Shown: positions 35,848 through 46,024, numbered from the stretch's first letter. The stretch: DNA of 57,936 nt from Microbacteriaceae bacterium (GCA_947453465.1 CANGGL010000004.1:1-57936), one strand, 5' to 3'. Made by a program: numbers and translations. Notes: generated by a model not told the origin, from the sequence alone.

Positions 35848-37542
35848 ATGACTGAAGCAAAAGGCATCGCTCGCCCACCTCGCGAAGCGCGCTCGAATGG
35901 GCAATGGAAAGTTGACGGCAAAGAGCCGCTCAACGCCAACGAAACTTGGAAGCAGGAAGACGGCGGCCTTTCGGTTCGTGAACGCGTCGAATCGATCTAC
36001 TCGAAAGAGGGCTTCGACAGCATCCCAGGAACAGACCTCCACGGCCGCATGCGCTGGTGGGGTCTTTACACCCAGCGCAAGCCGGGCATCGATGGCGGCA
36101 AGACCGCAACCCTCGAGCCGCACGAGCTCGAGGACAAATACTTCATGCTTCGCGTTCGCATCGATGGCGGTCAGCTAACCACCGATCAGCTTCGCGTAAT
36201 CGCCGGCATTTCAAAAGATTTTGGTCGTAACACCGCAGACGTAACCGACCGCCAGAACATTCAGTTGCACTGGATCGACATCGTTGACGTGCCTGAAATT
36301 TGGCGCCGCCTTGAGGCCGTTGGCCTAGAGACCACCGAGGCTTGCGGTGATGTGCCACGCGTCATTCTTGGTTCCCCAGTTGCCGGCGTTGCAGCTGACG
36401 AGCTGATTGACCCGACCGACATCATTGAGCAGATCAAAGACAAGTACATCGGTGACCCCGAGCTGGCCAACTTGCCGCGCAAGTTCAAGTCGGCAATTAC
36501 CGGCCACCCGAGCCAAGACATTGTTCACGAAATTAACGATGTTGCGTTCCTGGGCATCGAGCACCCTGAGTTGGGTATCGGCTTCGACCTCTGGGTCGGC
36601 GGTGGCCTATCGACCGCGCCTCGCCTGGCCGAGCGTCTGGGCGTCTTTGTGAGCCCGGATCGCGTGGCCGATGTTTGGTATGCAGTTTGCTGCATCTTCC
36701 GCGACTATGGCTTCCGTCGCATGCGCACCAAGGCCCGCCTAAAGTTCTTACTGGCTGAGTGGGGCACTGAGAAGTTCCGTCAGATTCTCCAGGATGAATA
36801 CCTTGGGTATGCGCTGCCCGATGGCCCGGCCGCACCAACCCCTGAAACCGTGGGTGATCACGTGGGTGTTCACAAGCAGAAGGACGGCCGATTCTTCATT
36901 GGTGTCACTCCTTTTGTTGGCCGCGTCTCTGGGCAGATTCTTGCCGATCTAGCCGACATCCTTGAAAAGTATGGTTCGAAGCGCCTGCGCACCACACCAC
37001 ACCAGAAGTTGGTTCTTCTAGACATCGCCGAAGAGCACGTCGAGAACATCATTGTTGACCTCGAAGCGATTGGTCTGAGCGCCCGCCCGAGCCAATTCAA
37101 ACGCTCCACCATTGCCTGCACCGGCATTGAGTTCTGCAAGTTGGCCATCGTTGAGACCAAGGCCACCGCAACCGAGACTGTCAAGACTCTCGAGCGCAAA
37201 CTGGTTGACGTTCAGATCGGTCGCCCAATCAGCCTGCACATCAATGGTTGCCCAAACTCGTGTGCCCGCATTCAAACAGCAGACATCGGCCTCAAGGGTC
37301 AGCTTCTGCCGGATGGCAACGGCGGCACCGCACCAGGCTTCCAGGTTCACCTCGGTGGCGGCTTGGCGACCAAAGATCGCGATGAGGCTGGCCTTGGCCG
37401 CACCGTTCGCGGACTGAAGGTCACCGCTGACGAACTACCTGATTATGTTGAGCGCCTGGTTCGCCGCTTTGAAGCCGACAAGGATGGCGATGAGACCTTC
37501 GCCACCTGGGCTCACCGCGCAGAAGAGGAGGCCCTCCAGTGA
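35848..37542 (+). CDS. sir: Ferredoxin-dependent sulfite (nitrite/sulfite) reductase
   Basis: MRWWGLYTQRKPG; DRQNIQLHWI; TTEACGDVPRVILGSP; CTGIEFCKLAIVETK...INGCPNSCAR siroheme/4Fe-4S motif. Confidence 0.95.
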   Translation: MTEAKGIARPPREARSNGQWKVDGKEPLNANETWKQEDGGLSVRERVESIYSKEGFDSIPGTDLHGRMRWWGLYTQRKPGIDGGKTATLEPHELEDKYFMLRVRIDGGQLTTDQLRVIAGISKDFGRNTADVTDRQNIQLHWIDIVDVPEIWRRLEAVGLETTEACGDVPRVILGSPVAGVAADELIDPTDIIEQIKDKYIGDPELANLPRKFKSAITGHPSQDIVHEINDVAFLGIEHPELGIGFDLWVGGGLSTAPRLAERLGVFVSPDRVADVWYAVCCIFRDYGFRRMRTKARLKFLLAEWGTEKFRQILQDEYLGYALPDGPAAPTPETVGDHVGVHKQKDGRFFIGVTPFVGRVSGQILADLADILEKYGSKRLRTTPHQKLVLLDIAEEHVENIIVDLEAIGLSARPSQFKRSTIACTGIEFCKLAIVETKATATETVKTLERKLVDVQIGRPISLHINGCPNSCARIQTADIGLKGQLLPDGNGGTAPGFQVHLGGGLATKDRDEAGLGRTVRGLKVTADELPDYVERLVRRFEADKDGDETFATWAHRAEEEALQ

Positions 37543-38282
37543 GCGTCTCAACCACCACTCGCCGCACCAACGATGAATTGCAGGCAATTGTCGAGGCCGG
37601 GCTTTCCGAGCTAAACGACCTCGGTGCCGCCAACCAGAGTGGTGAAGCCACCGCTGCCCAGGTTGTTGACTGGGTCGCCCGCAACTTCTCAGTTGATGCG
37701 GTTGCCGTGGCCTGCTCGATGGCAGACTCGGTCTTGCCGCACATCGTCTCGCAGAGCATCCCTGATGTTGAAGTTTTGTTCCTGGAGACCGGCTATCACT
37801 TCATCGAGACCAAGGTCACCAGAGATGAAGTTCAGCGTCAGTTGCCGGTGCGAGTCATCGATGTAAAAGCTAAGCAAAGCGTTGCCGAGCAAGACGCGCA
37901 GTATGGCGAGAAGCTCTATGAGCGCGACCCTGCGCTTTGCTGCCAGTTGCGCAAGGTTGACCCGCTTAGCGAGAGCCTCAAGGGTTATGAGCTTTGGTTC
38001 ACCGGCGTGCGCCGCGATGAGGCGCCGACCCGCGCCAACACCCCGCTGATCACCTGGGATGAAAAGAACGGCCTAGTCAAGGTCAACCCGGTTGCCGCGT
38101 GGACCTTCGACGAACTCAATGCCTATGCCGTCGAGCACAAGGTTCCGATGAACCTACTGCTAGACCACGGTTATCCATCAATCGGTTGTGCCCCATGCAC
38201 CAAGCAGGTCGCCCCTGGCGAAGACCCTCGCTCTGGCCGCTGGGCTGGCACCGGAAAAGTAGAGTGCGGGTTACACGTATGA
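37539..38282 (+). CDS. cysH: Adenylylsulfate/phosphoadenylylsulfate reductase, Fe-S type
   Basis: LETGYHFIETK; CCQLRKVDPL; CAPCTKQVAPGEDPRSGRW; KVECGLHV. Confidence 0.95.
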   Translation: MSVSTTTRRTNDELQAIVEAGLSELNDLGAANQSGEATAAQVVDWVARNFSVDAVAVACSMADSVLPHIVSQSIPDVEVLFLETGYHFIETKVTRDEVQRQLPVRVIDVKAKQSVAEQDAQYGEKLYERDPALCCQLRKVDPLSESLKGYELWFTGVRRDEAPTRANTPLITWDEKNGLVKVNPVAAWTFDELNAYAVEHKVPMNLLLDHGYPSIGCAPCTKQVAPGEDPRSGRWAGTGKVECGLHV

Positions 38283-39214
38283 GCAAGTCCAATCTAAAAT
38301 CTGGGCAGAAACTCGCCGAGCATCGCCTCGGTCTTCTTGACACGCTTGAGTCAGAGGCAATCCACATCATCCGTGAAGTGGTGGCCGAGTTTGAGCGCCC
38401 GGTGCTGTTGTTCTCGGGCGGCAAAGATTCAGTGGTTGTGCTTCACCTGGCTGCGAAGGCCTTTTGGCCTGGCAAGGTGCCGTTCCCGGTGCTGCACGTA
38501 GACACCGGTCACAACTTCCCCGAGGTCATCGAGTTCCGTGACCGCACGGTTGAAAAACTCGGGCTTCGACTCGAGGTTGCCAGCGTGCAGGACTACATCG
38601 ACCGCGGTGTCTTGCAAGAGCGCCCGGATGGCACCCGCAACCCGCTGCAGACTTTGCCTTTGCTCGAGGCCATCACCAACGGCAAATTTGACGCCGTCTT
38701 CGGTGGCGCTCGCCGCGATGAAGACAAGGCCCGTGCCAAGGAGCGCATCCTCAGCATGCGTGACGAGTTTGGTCAGTGGGACCCACGCAACCAGCGCCCA
38801 GAACTTTGGAACCTATACAACGGCCGCCACCTACCAGGCCAGCACGTGCGCGCGTTCCCGATTTCAAACTGGACCGAGCTAGACATTTGGCGCTATATCG
38901 AGCGTGAAAACATCGAGTTGCCTCCGCTTTATTTGGCGCATGAGCGCGAGGTTTATAGCCGAGATGGCATGTGGCGCGCGGTTGGCCCGGTTTCAATGCC
39001 GACTGCCGATGAGGTTGTCGAGACCCGCCTGGTTCGCTATCGCACGGTGGGTGACATGAGCTGCACCGGTGCCGTCGAGTCATCGGCGGTGTTGATCTCA
39101 GATGTTGTGTTAGAGGTTGCCGGTTCAACTCTGACCGAACGTGGCGCCACCCGCGCCGATGACCGCATCTCTGAAGCGGCAATGGAAGACCGTAAGAAAG
39201 AGGGCTACTTCTAA
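38279..39214 (+). CDS. cysD: Sulfate adenylyltransferase subunit 2
   Basis: LLFSGGKDSVVVLHLAAKAFWPGKVPFPVLHVDTGHNFPEVIEFRD; ATG 38279 overlapping the cysH stop. Confidence 0.97.
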   Translation: MSKSNLKSGQKLAEHRLGLLDTLESEAIHIIREVVAEFERPVLLFSGGKDSVVVLHLAAKAFWPGKVPFPVLHVDTGHNFPEVIEFRDRTVEKLGLRLEVASVQDYIDRGVLQERPDGTRNPLQTLPLLEAITNGKFDAVFGGARRDEDKARAKERILSMRDEFGQWDPRNQRPELWNLYNGRHLPGQHVRAFPISNWTELDIWRYIERENIELPPLYLAHEREVYSRDGMWRAVGPVSMPTADEVVETRLVRYRTVGDMSCTGAVESSAVLISDVVLEVAGSTLTERGATRADDRISEAAMEDRKKEGYF

Positions 39215-40614
39215 TGCCACAGACTTCATCGCAGGCCCCGGCCGGCGCATTCGTTGACGCGGCCGGCACCTTGGTAGTTGGCGGAGCCGACATTTTGAAA
39301 CAGTCCCGTACCCTGCTTCGCTTCGCAACCGCAGGTTCGGTTGACGATGGCAAGTCGACCCTGGTTGGTCGCCTACTTCACGACAGCAAGTCGGTTCTAA
39401 TCGACCAGCTCGAGGCGGTTGCTCGCACCTCAGCCGAGCGTGGATTCGGTGGCGAGGCCGGCGGTCTTGACCTTGCTTTGCTCACCGATGGCCTTCGCGC
39501 CGAGCGCGAGCAGGGCATCACCATCGATGTTGCCTACCGCTATTTCTCAACCGCCGAGCGCAGCTTCATCCTGGCCGACTGCCCGGGTCACGTTCAGTAC
39601 ACCCGCAACATGGTCACCGGTTCGGCAACCGCTGACGCCGTGGTTGTGCTCATCGATGCTCGAAAAGGCGTGCTTGAGCAGACTCGTCGCCACCTATCGG
39701 TGGTTGCGCTTCTTCGTGTTCCAAACGTCATCGTTGCCGTCAACAAGATCGACCTGGTTGACTTCAGCGAAAGCGTCTACACCGAAATTCTTGACCAGTT
39801 GCGAACCGTCACGGCCGAACTTGGTCTTGAGCAGGTACACGCCATCCCGGTTTCAGCCCTCGAAGGTGACAACGTGGTTGAGCGCTCGACTCGCACTCCT
39901 TGGTACACCGGCCCGACAGTGATTGAGCTGCTCGAGACCCTGCCTGCCATTGATGAGATTGAGTCAGACAACGACCCATTCCGTTTCCCGGTTCAGCTAA
40001 TCATTCGCCCACAGGGTGGTTTGGTTGCCGGCCTGAACGCCGATGAGTTCCGTGACTACCGCGGCTATGCCGGCCAGGTGGCATCGGGGTCAATCAAGGT
40101 TGGCGATGAGGTTGAGGTTACCCCTGGCAACTTCAAGACCAAGGTCGTTGGCATCGATCTGGCTGGCAAGGCAATCGACACTGCCTTTGCCCCGCAGTCG
40201 GTCAGCCTTCGCCTGGCCGACGAATTTGACTTGGCTCGCGGTGCCGTCATCGGTGCAGTTGGAACCTTGCCTGAACCGACTACAGAGATTCACGCCGAGC
40301 TGTTCTGGCTTGACTCGCGCTCGGCCGTGCCTGGCACCCGTGTTCTTGTGAAGGCCGGCACCCAGACCGTTCAGGCCATCATTTCTTCGGTCATTGGTCG
40401 TCGCAACCTCGACACCCTTGCCATCGAGGGCACGGATGAGTTGAAGGTCAACGACATTGGCACCGTGGTGTTGCGCCTAGCCACCCCGGTTCCGATTGGC
40501 GACTACAACCAAAACCGTCGCGCCGGTGCGTTCTTAATCATTCAGCCGCAGGATGGCTCGACCCTGGCCGCCGGAATCAACACCAACGCCCAGTTCGACG
40601 AATTCGACATCTAA
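39214..40614 (+). CDS. cysN: Sulfate adenylyltransferase subunit 1 (GTPase)
   Basis: GSVDDGKSTLVGRLLHDSK; EREQGITIDVAYRYFST; DCPGHVQYTRNMVTGSATAD; no C-terminal APS kinase. Confidence 0.97.
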   Translation: MPQTSSQAPAGAFVDAAGTLVVGGADILKQSRTLLRFATAGSVDDGKSTLVGRLLHDSKSVLIDQLEAVARTSAERGFGGEAGGLDLALLTDGLRAEREQGITIDVAYRYFSTAERSFILADCPGHVQYTRNMVTGSATADAVVVLIDARKGVLEQTRRHLSVVALLRVPNVIVAVNKIDLVDFSESVYTEILDQLRTVTAELGLEQVHAIPVSALEGDNVVERSTRTPWYTGPTVIELLETLPAIDEIESDNDPFRFPVQLIIRPQGGLVAGLNADEFRDYRGYAGQVASGSIKVGDEVEVTPGNFKTKVVGIDLAGKAIDTAFAPQSVSLRLADEFDLARGAVIGAVGTLPEPTTEIHAELFWLDSRSAVPGTRVLVKAGTQTVQAIISSVIGRRNLDTLAIEGTDELKVNDIGTVVLRLATPVPIGDYNQNRRAGAFLIIQPQDGSTLAAGINTNAQFDEFDI

Positions 40615-40632
40615 AAACACTCGAAAGAAATC

Positions 40633-41847
40633 ATGCCCCGCAACGAAACTATTTACCCGATCGGCCTGCGCCTCGCAGGTCGCACGGTTGTCGTGGTCGG
40701 CGGCGGTGTGGTTGGCACTCGAAGGGTTCGGGGGTTGATCGAAGTCGGTGCTCGCGTGGTGGTCATTTCACCTGCGGTCACCGATGAACTGTCGCGCTTG
40801 GCCGATGCCGGCGAAATTGAATGGTTTGATCGCGAGTTTCAGTCGGGTGACCTGGATGGGGCTTGGCTCGCGCACACAGCCACCGGCGTTGCCGATGTTG
40901 ACGCGCTGGTTACGGCCGAGGCCGAGGCTCACCAAATTCTGACCGTGAACGCCGCCGAAGCAGAGAAATCAACCGCCTGGGTTCCGGCAATCGCCCGCCA
41001 TGGCGCGCTCACTGCGGCTGCTTTTGGCGGCGGTGAACCTCGCCGAGCCACGGCCCTTCGCGACCAGATCGTTTCATCGGTGTTCAATGAACAACCCCAG
41101 ATTGCCGGCACGGTTGCCCTAATCGGTGGTGGCCCCGGCAACCCAGAGTTAATCACGCTGCGGGCCAAAAAGCTTCTCGCCGGCGCCGAAGTTGTGGTCT
41201 TTGACCGCCTCTCGCCGAGGCAACTGGTTGACGAACTCGCACCGCGTGCGGTTTCAGGTTTGGTTGAACTCATCGATGTCGGCAAGGCGCCTGATAATCA
41301 CCCGGTGCCACAAGATGAAATCAACGCCATCCTGGTTCGAGAGGCCAAGGCCGGCAAGCGTGTGGTTCGGCTAAAGGGCGGCGACCCATACGTGTTTGGT
41401 CGCGGTGGCGAAGAACTGATTGCCTGTGCCGAGGCCGGCGTTGAGGTTGAGGTTGTCTCGGGCATCTCGAGTTCTATTTCGGTTCCGGCCATCGCCGGCA
41501 TCCCGGTGACCCATCGAGGCATTGCCACCAGTTTCACCGTTGTCACCGGTCATGAAGCAGTTCTCAATATTCCCGGCGGTCGCGACCATACTGTGGTGAT
41601 ATTGATGGGTGTTAGCACGCTTGCCGAATCGGCAGACGCGCTTGCCACCGAAGGCCGCGGCAGTGATTGCCCGGTTGCCATCATCGAGGATGGCTTTGGC
41701 CCAAATCAGCGAGTAACCATTGCAACGCTTGGCACGATTGCGAGTATTGCCGAGGCGCTAGGAATCAAAGCGCCTGCCGTGATTGTTATCGGTGACGTGG
41801 TTTCGCTCAGCGGGCACAAAAGTTTTTTGAAAGAAGGAAACAAATGA
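40633..41847 (+). CDS. cysG: Siroheme synthase (precorrin-2 dehydrogenase/uroporphyrinogen-III C-methyltransferase)
   Basis: VVVVGGGVVGTRRVRGLIEVGARVVVISP; VALIGGGPGNPELITLRAKKLL; RLKGGDPYVFGRGGEE. Confidence 0.95.
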   Translation: MPRNETIYPIGLRLAGRTVVVVGGGVVGTRRVRGLIEVGARVVVISPAVTDELSRLADAGEIEWFDREFQSGDLDGAWLAHTATGVADVDALVTAEAEAHQILTVNAAEAEKSTAWVPAIARHGALTAAAFGGGEPRRATALRDQIVSSVFNEQPQIAGTVALIGGGPGNPELITLRAKKLLAGAEVVVFDRLSPRQLVDELAPRAVSGLVELIDVGKAPDNHPVPQDEINAILVREAKAGKRVVRLKGGDPYVFGRGGEELIACAEAGVEVEVVSGISSSISVPAIAGIPVTHRGIATSFTVVTGHEAVLNIPGGRDHTVVILMGVSTLAESADALATEGRGSDCPVAIIEDGFGPNQRVTIATLGTIASIAEALGIKAPAVIVIGDVVSLSGHKSFLKEGNK

Positions 41848-43199
41848 CAAAGCAGCTTCGCGTAGCGATTATCGGTGCCGGCCCGGCGGGTATCTATGCC
41901 GGCAACATCCTGGCTGGGCAATATCCAGAGGTTGAGATTGATCTGTTCGACATGCTGCCTGCGCCATATGGTCTGATTCGCTACGGTGTTTCGCCTGACC
42001 ACCCGCGCATCAAAGGCATCGTCAACTCGCTGCACGAAATGCTCAACTCTGGCAAGATTCGCTTCTTCGGCAACGTCAACTTCGGCACCGACCTTCACCT
42101 GGCTGACATTCGCAAGCACTACCACGCGGTGATTTTTGCCACCGGCGCAATCAAGGATGCCCAGCTGAACATCCCGGGTGTCGACCTCGATGGCTCTTAT
42201 GGCGCCGCCGACTTCGTCTCATGGTTTGACGGTCACCCAGATGTGCCTCGCACCTGGCCCCTAGAGGCCGAGCAGGTTGCGGTTTTGGGCAACGGCAACG
42301 TGGCGCTGGACGTGGCCCGAATGCTGGCCAAGCACGCCGATGACCTGCTGGTCACCGACATCCCAGACAACGTTTATCAGGGCTTCAAGACCTCACCGGT
42401 CACCGACGTTCATATCTTTGGCCGCCGTGGCCCAGCCAGCATCAAGTTCACCCCGATTGAGCTTCGCGAACTTGGCGAGCTGAACGACGTCGACATCGTG
42501 CTTTATGACGAAGACTTCCCGGATGGCTGGTTCGACGAGGATGCCGAGGGCGTCACCAACCAGCACAAGGTGATGGCACGCGTGATGGAATCATGGCGTG
42601 AAGAGAAGCCAGAGGGCGCGAGCCGCCGTTTGCATCTTCACTTCTGGCACAAGCCCGTGGCCATCTTGGGTGAAGACGGCAAGGTTGCCGGCATGAAGTT
42701 TGAGCGCACTCAGGCGGCCGAAGCCGGTTCTATTGCAGAGACCGGTGTCTTCGTGAACTACCCGCTGCAGGCTGTTTATCGCGCGATTGGCTACTTCGGC
42801 AGCGAGATCCCTGGCGTTCCATTTGACGACAAGTATGGCGTGATCAAGAACGATGGCGGCCGCGTGGTCGACGAGCACGGCAAGCGCGTGACCGGCCTAT
42901 ACGCAACCGGTTGGATCAAGCGTGGCCCAGTCGGCCTCATCGGTCACACCAAGAGCGATGCCCTCGAGACCATCGAGAACCTGGTCTCCGACCTAGACAC
43001 CTTGGTTGACCCTGCAGAGCCATCTACCGATGCCGTTTTGGCCACATTCGCCGAGCGCGGCGTTGCCTTCACCACCTGGGATGGTTGGCTAAAGCTTAAC
43101 CAGCACGAGATCGCCCTGGGCGAGGCTTTTGACGGCGTCGACCGTGAGCGCGTCAAGGTTGTGGACCGAGACGAACAGGTCGACATCTCAACTAAATAG
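41844..43199 (+). CDS. fprA: Ferredoxin--NADP reductase, FprA (adrenodoxin reductase) type
   Basis: RVAIIGAGPAGIYAGNIL; YGVSPDHPRIKGIVNSL; VAVLGNGNVALDVARML; GWIKRGPVGLIGHTKSDA. Confidence 0.95.
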   Translation: MTKQLRVAIIGAGPAGIYAGNILAGQYPEVEIDLFDMLPAPYGLIRYGVSPDHPRIKGIVNSLHEMLNSGKIRFFGNVNFGTDLHLADIRKHYHAVIFATGAIKDAQLNIPGVDLDGSYGAADFVSWFDGHPDVPRTWPLEAEQVAVLGNGNVALDVARMLAKHADDLLVTDIPDNVYQGFKTSPVTDVHIFGRRGPASIKFTPIELRELGELNDVDIVLYDEDFPDGWFDEDAEGVTNQHKVMARVMESWREEKPEGASRRLHLHFWHKPVAILGEDGKVAGMKFERTQAAEAGSIAETGVFVNYPLQAVYRAIGYFGSEIPGVPFDDKYGVIKNDGGRVVDEHGKRVTGLYATGWIKRGPVGLIGHTKSDALETIENLVSDLDTLVDPAEPSTDAVLATFAERGVAFTTWDGWLKLNQHEIALGEAFDGVDRERVKVVDRDEQVDISTK

Positions 43200-43207
43200 T
43201 TCAAATG

Positions 43208-43241
43208 AAAAACCCCAACAGTTTTGGCTGTTGGGGTTTTT
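43208..43241. terminator. Bidirectional Rho-independent terminator
   Basis: AAAAACCCCAACAG-ttttgg-CTGTTGGGGTTTTT between convergent fprA and ABC operon. Confidence 0.95.
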
Positions 43242-43254
43242 CTATGTCTGAAAC

Positions 43255-44157
43255 TTAACGGCCGACTACAAGCCCGCGGTTCTTTAGGGTTCTCTGACGA
43301 ACCGGTGAAAAGACCAATCGTTCGATGAGCACACCGACAATCATGATGACAATGATTGAGCCGAGCACGAGGGACATGTCGCCGAGCTGACGACCGGTGT
43401 CTAGCATTTGGCCAAGTCCTGGGCCAAGGGCTGGGCTAATGGCGATGAGTTCGGCGGCCATGAGGGAACGCCAGGCGAAGGCCCATCCCTGTTCAAGACC
43501 AGCTAGATAACCAGGCCAAGCTGCCGGGATGACGATGTGGCGAATTGACGAGAAGCCACGGGCGCCAAGCACCTTGCCGGCGCGAAGGTAAAGTGGCGGA
43601 ATTTGGTCGATGCCAGAGATCAAGCCGTTGGCGATTGAAGGCACTGCACCGAGAAGAACCACGGCAAAGATGGTTACGTCTGAAAGCCCGAACCAGATGA
43701 TGGCCGCCGGCACCCAAGCCACCGAAGGCAACTGCTGAAGGCCGGTTAGCAAGGGGCGAGCGATGCCGCGCAGGGCTGAGTTGAGGCCGAGGGCGATGCC
43801 AATCGGCGTGGCGATGACGAGCGAGATTGCGAAGCCCTGAACGCCCTTGCGAAGGCTGTTGAATGCAGAGGCAAAGAGGATGCCCTGGTTGGCCTGATCG
43901 ACCAAGGAATTCCAAACCATCAGTGGGGTTGGTAACACCCAGACCGGCGCCAACTGCAGCGCGGTGGCAACCTGCCAGACGATAAGGACAACGGCAACTG
44001 CGGCGAGTGGGGCAAGTGCCTTAAGCACGCGCTTGCGAAGACTTCGCTGCGGTGCGACATTGGTTTCGAGCGCGTCAAGACCCGCTGAGAGCGAGACGAT
44101 CGCCTCTTTACGCGCCTCGAGCGGCTGGCCTGAAGTCTGCTTGACATTAGTTGGCAT
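43255..44157 (-). CDS. ABC transporter permease, SsuC/TauC-like
   Basis: GLQQLPSVAWVPAAIIWFGLSDVTIFAVVLLGAVPSI. Confidence 0.92.
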   Translation of the reverse strand: MPTNVKQTSGQPLEARKEAIVSLSAGLDALETNVAPQRSLRKRVLKALAPLAAVAVVLIVWQVATALQLAPVWVLPTPLMVWNSLVDQANQGILFASAFNSLRKGVQGFAISLVIATPIGIALGLNSALRGIARPLLTGLQQLPSVAWVPAAIIWFGLSDVTIFAVVLLGAVPSIANGLISGIDQIPPLYLRAGKVLGARGFSSIRHIVIPAAWPGYLAGLEQGWAFAWRSLMAAELIAISPALGPGLGQMLDTGRQLGDMSLVLGSIIVIMIVGVLIERLVFSPVRQRTLKNRGLVVGR

Positions 44158-44890
44158 GGCGGCGAATCTCGTTTCTCAAACGGTCGGTAATCTCGTGGGC
44201 AAGTGAAGCAACGTTGGCCTCATCGATGCGACGTGGTTCATTGAAGTCAACGTCCCATTCCTGGATGATGCGACCAGGCTTCGATGACATCAGAATCACG
44301 CGCTGACCAAGGCGAACAGCCTCGCGCACGTTGTGGGTGACGAAGATAACGGTAAGACCGGTTTCTTCCCAGATGCGAATCAGTTCGTCGTGAAGAAGGT
44401 CACGGGTGATCGCGTCTAGGGCGGCGAATGGTTCATCCATGAGCAGAACCTTGCGACCCTGCGAAAGCGCGCGGGCGATCGCAACACGCTGGCGCATGCC
44501 ACCCGAGAGCTCGTGCGGGCGCTGGGTGTAGGCGTTTGGCAGGTGAACCAGTTCAAGAAGTTCCTGGGCGCGAGCCTTGCGGCCATCCTTCGGGAAACCG
44601 CTCAGTTTGAGTGCCAACTCGATGTTTTTGCCCGCGGTCAACCAAGGCAAAAGAGCTGACTCCTGAAACATCAGGGTCGACTGCTCGGCCATCTCAACGG
44701 TGCCGGTGGTGGCGTTATCGAGGCCAGACAGGATGTTTAGCAGGGTTGATTTACCACAACCCGAGGCACCTACCAGTGACACAAACTCGCCAGCGCGAAC
44801 CTCTAGGTTTAGATCATCGATGATGATAGGCCCATTGGTGGCATATTGCTTGCTGAGGTGTTTGATCGAAACTGCAGGTGCCTGGGTCAT
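44147..44890 (-). CDS. ABC transporter ATP-binding protein, SsuB/TauB-like
   Basis: GASGCGKSTLLNILSGL; LSGGMRQRVAIARALSQGRKVLLMDEPFAALDA. Confidence 0.95.
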   Translation of the reverse strand: MTQAPAVSIKHLSKQYATNGPIIIDDLNLEVRAGEFVSLVGASGCGKSTLLNILSGLDNATTGTVEMAEQSTLMFQESALLPWLTAGKNIELALKLSGFPKDGRKARAQELLELVHLPNAYTQRPHELSGGMRQRVAIARALSQGRKVLLMDEPFAALDAITRDLLHDELIRIWEETGLTVIFVTHNVREAVRLGQRVILMSSKPGRIIQEWDVDFNEPRRIDEANVASLAHEITDRLRNEIRRHAN

Positions 44891-44893
44891 TGG

Positions 44894-46024
44894 CTATTCC
44901 TTACCGAAACCAGCCGCCGTAACCGGCTTCTGCTTTGTTGCTTTTAGTAGGCCATTCAAGATGCGCAGATCAAAGATCCCCTTGATGTCGTTTGCGGTTA
45001 GTGAACCGCCGATAACCTTGGCGTTCACACCGCTGATGAAGTTGGCCTTCAGAGTTGCCGCTAGCGGGTCGGCGGTGAAGCTCAGCGATGGCCAGGCCTT
45101 ATTGATGGTGGCATCAGCCAAGTTCTTGCCGGTGCGAACCTTTAGCTCGGCCTGAACGGTGTCTTTAGCCGCGGTTAGGTTGGCTTTGTTGTTCAAGAAC
45201 GCGATGGCCTCGTTGTTGGCCTGAAGCACTGCCTTCACCGTCGCCGGTGAAGCGCTCAAGAACTTCTGGCTGGCAACGATGTCGGTGGTGATAAATTTTC
45301 CGCCAGGCCAAAGCGTGGCCTCATCCAAGAACAACTTGCCCTTGCCCTCATCGATTAGGCGGGTTGCCCAAGGCTCCGGCACCCAGGCTCCATCGATCGC
45401 ACCTTTCTGCAAGAGCGCCAAGGTGCTGGCGTTATCGGTTGGTGCAATGCTGACGGTGCCCGAGCCCAAACCGATGACTAGCGAGTTCTGTCGCAGGTAG
45501 TTGCGCAAGGCAACATCCTGGGTGCCACCGAGCCCTGGGGTTGCAAAGGTGTGCCCCTTCAACCCGTTGATCTCGGCCTTGGTTGGCTTGCCGGCGGTGG
45601 CAATCAGCGATGGCTTGACGATGAACTTGGCGCCACCAGAAACCGCACCAGAAATCACGCGAAGCAGAGTGCCCTGAGTGGTGGTGTAGCCAGAGATAGA
45701 TGGGTTTGGGCCGATGTAGGCGATGTCGAGGGCGCCGCCCTTGAGAGCCTCAACCTCGGCGGTGCCGACGCTGAAGATGCTGAACTCAACCTTGGTCTTG
45801 CCCAGGTACTTCTCAAACAGTGCCTTTTGGCGAGCGATGAGCGCGGGGGCGTGAGTGATGTTTGCGAAGTAACCGATGCGAACGGTGTCAGCGGTGCCGG
45901 CTGCGGTGTGTGCGCGGGAGGCGACCTGTGCTGCTTCGGCTGGCACGACGAAAGAAGCGGCAAGCATCATGGCAACAGCTCCGGCGACGAGGCCGACACG
46001 TGTTGCTCTAGATAACTTGCTCAT
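44894..46024 (-). CDS. ABC substrate-binding protein, SsuA/NMT1-like (sulfonate/sulfate-type)
   Basis: Signal peptide; VRIGYFANITHAPALIARQKALFEKYLGKTKVEFSIFSVGTAEVEALKGGALDIAYIGPNPSI; start at MSKLSRATRV. Confidence 0.9.
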   Translation of the reverse strand: MSKLSRATRVGLVAGAVAMMLAASFVVPAEAAQVASRAHTAAGTADTVRIGYFANITHAPALIARQKALFEKYLGKTKVEFSIFSVGTAEVEALKGGALDIAYIGPNPSISGYTTTQGTLLRVISGAVSGGAKFIVKPSLIATAGKPTKAEINGLKGHTFATPGLGGTQDVALRNYLRQNSLVIGLGSGTVSIAPTDNASTLALLQKGAIDGAWVPEPWATRLIDEGKGKLFLDEATLWPGGKFITTDIVASQKFLSASPATVKAVLQANNEAIAFLNNKANLTAAKDTVQAELKVRTGKNLADATINKAWPSLSFTADPLAATLKANFISGVNAKVIGGSLTANDIKGIFDLRILNGLLKATKQKPVTAAGFGKE

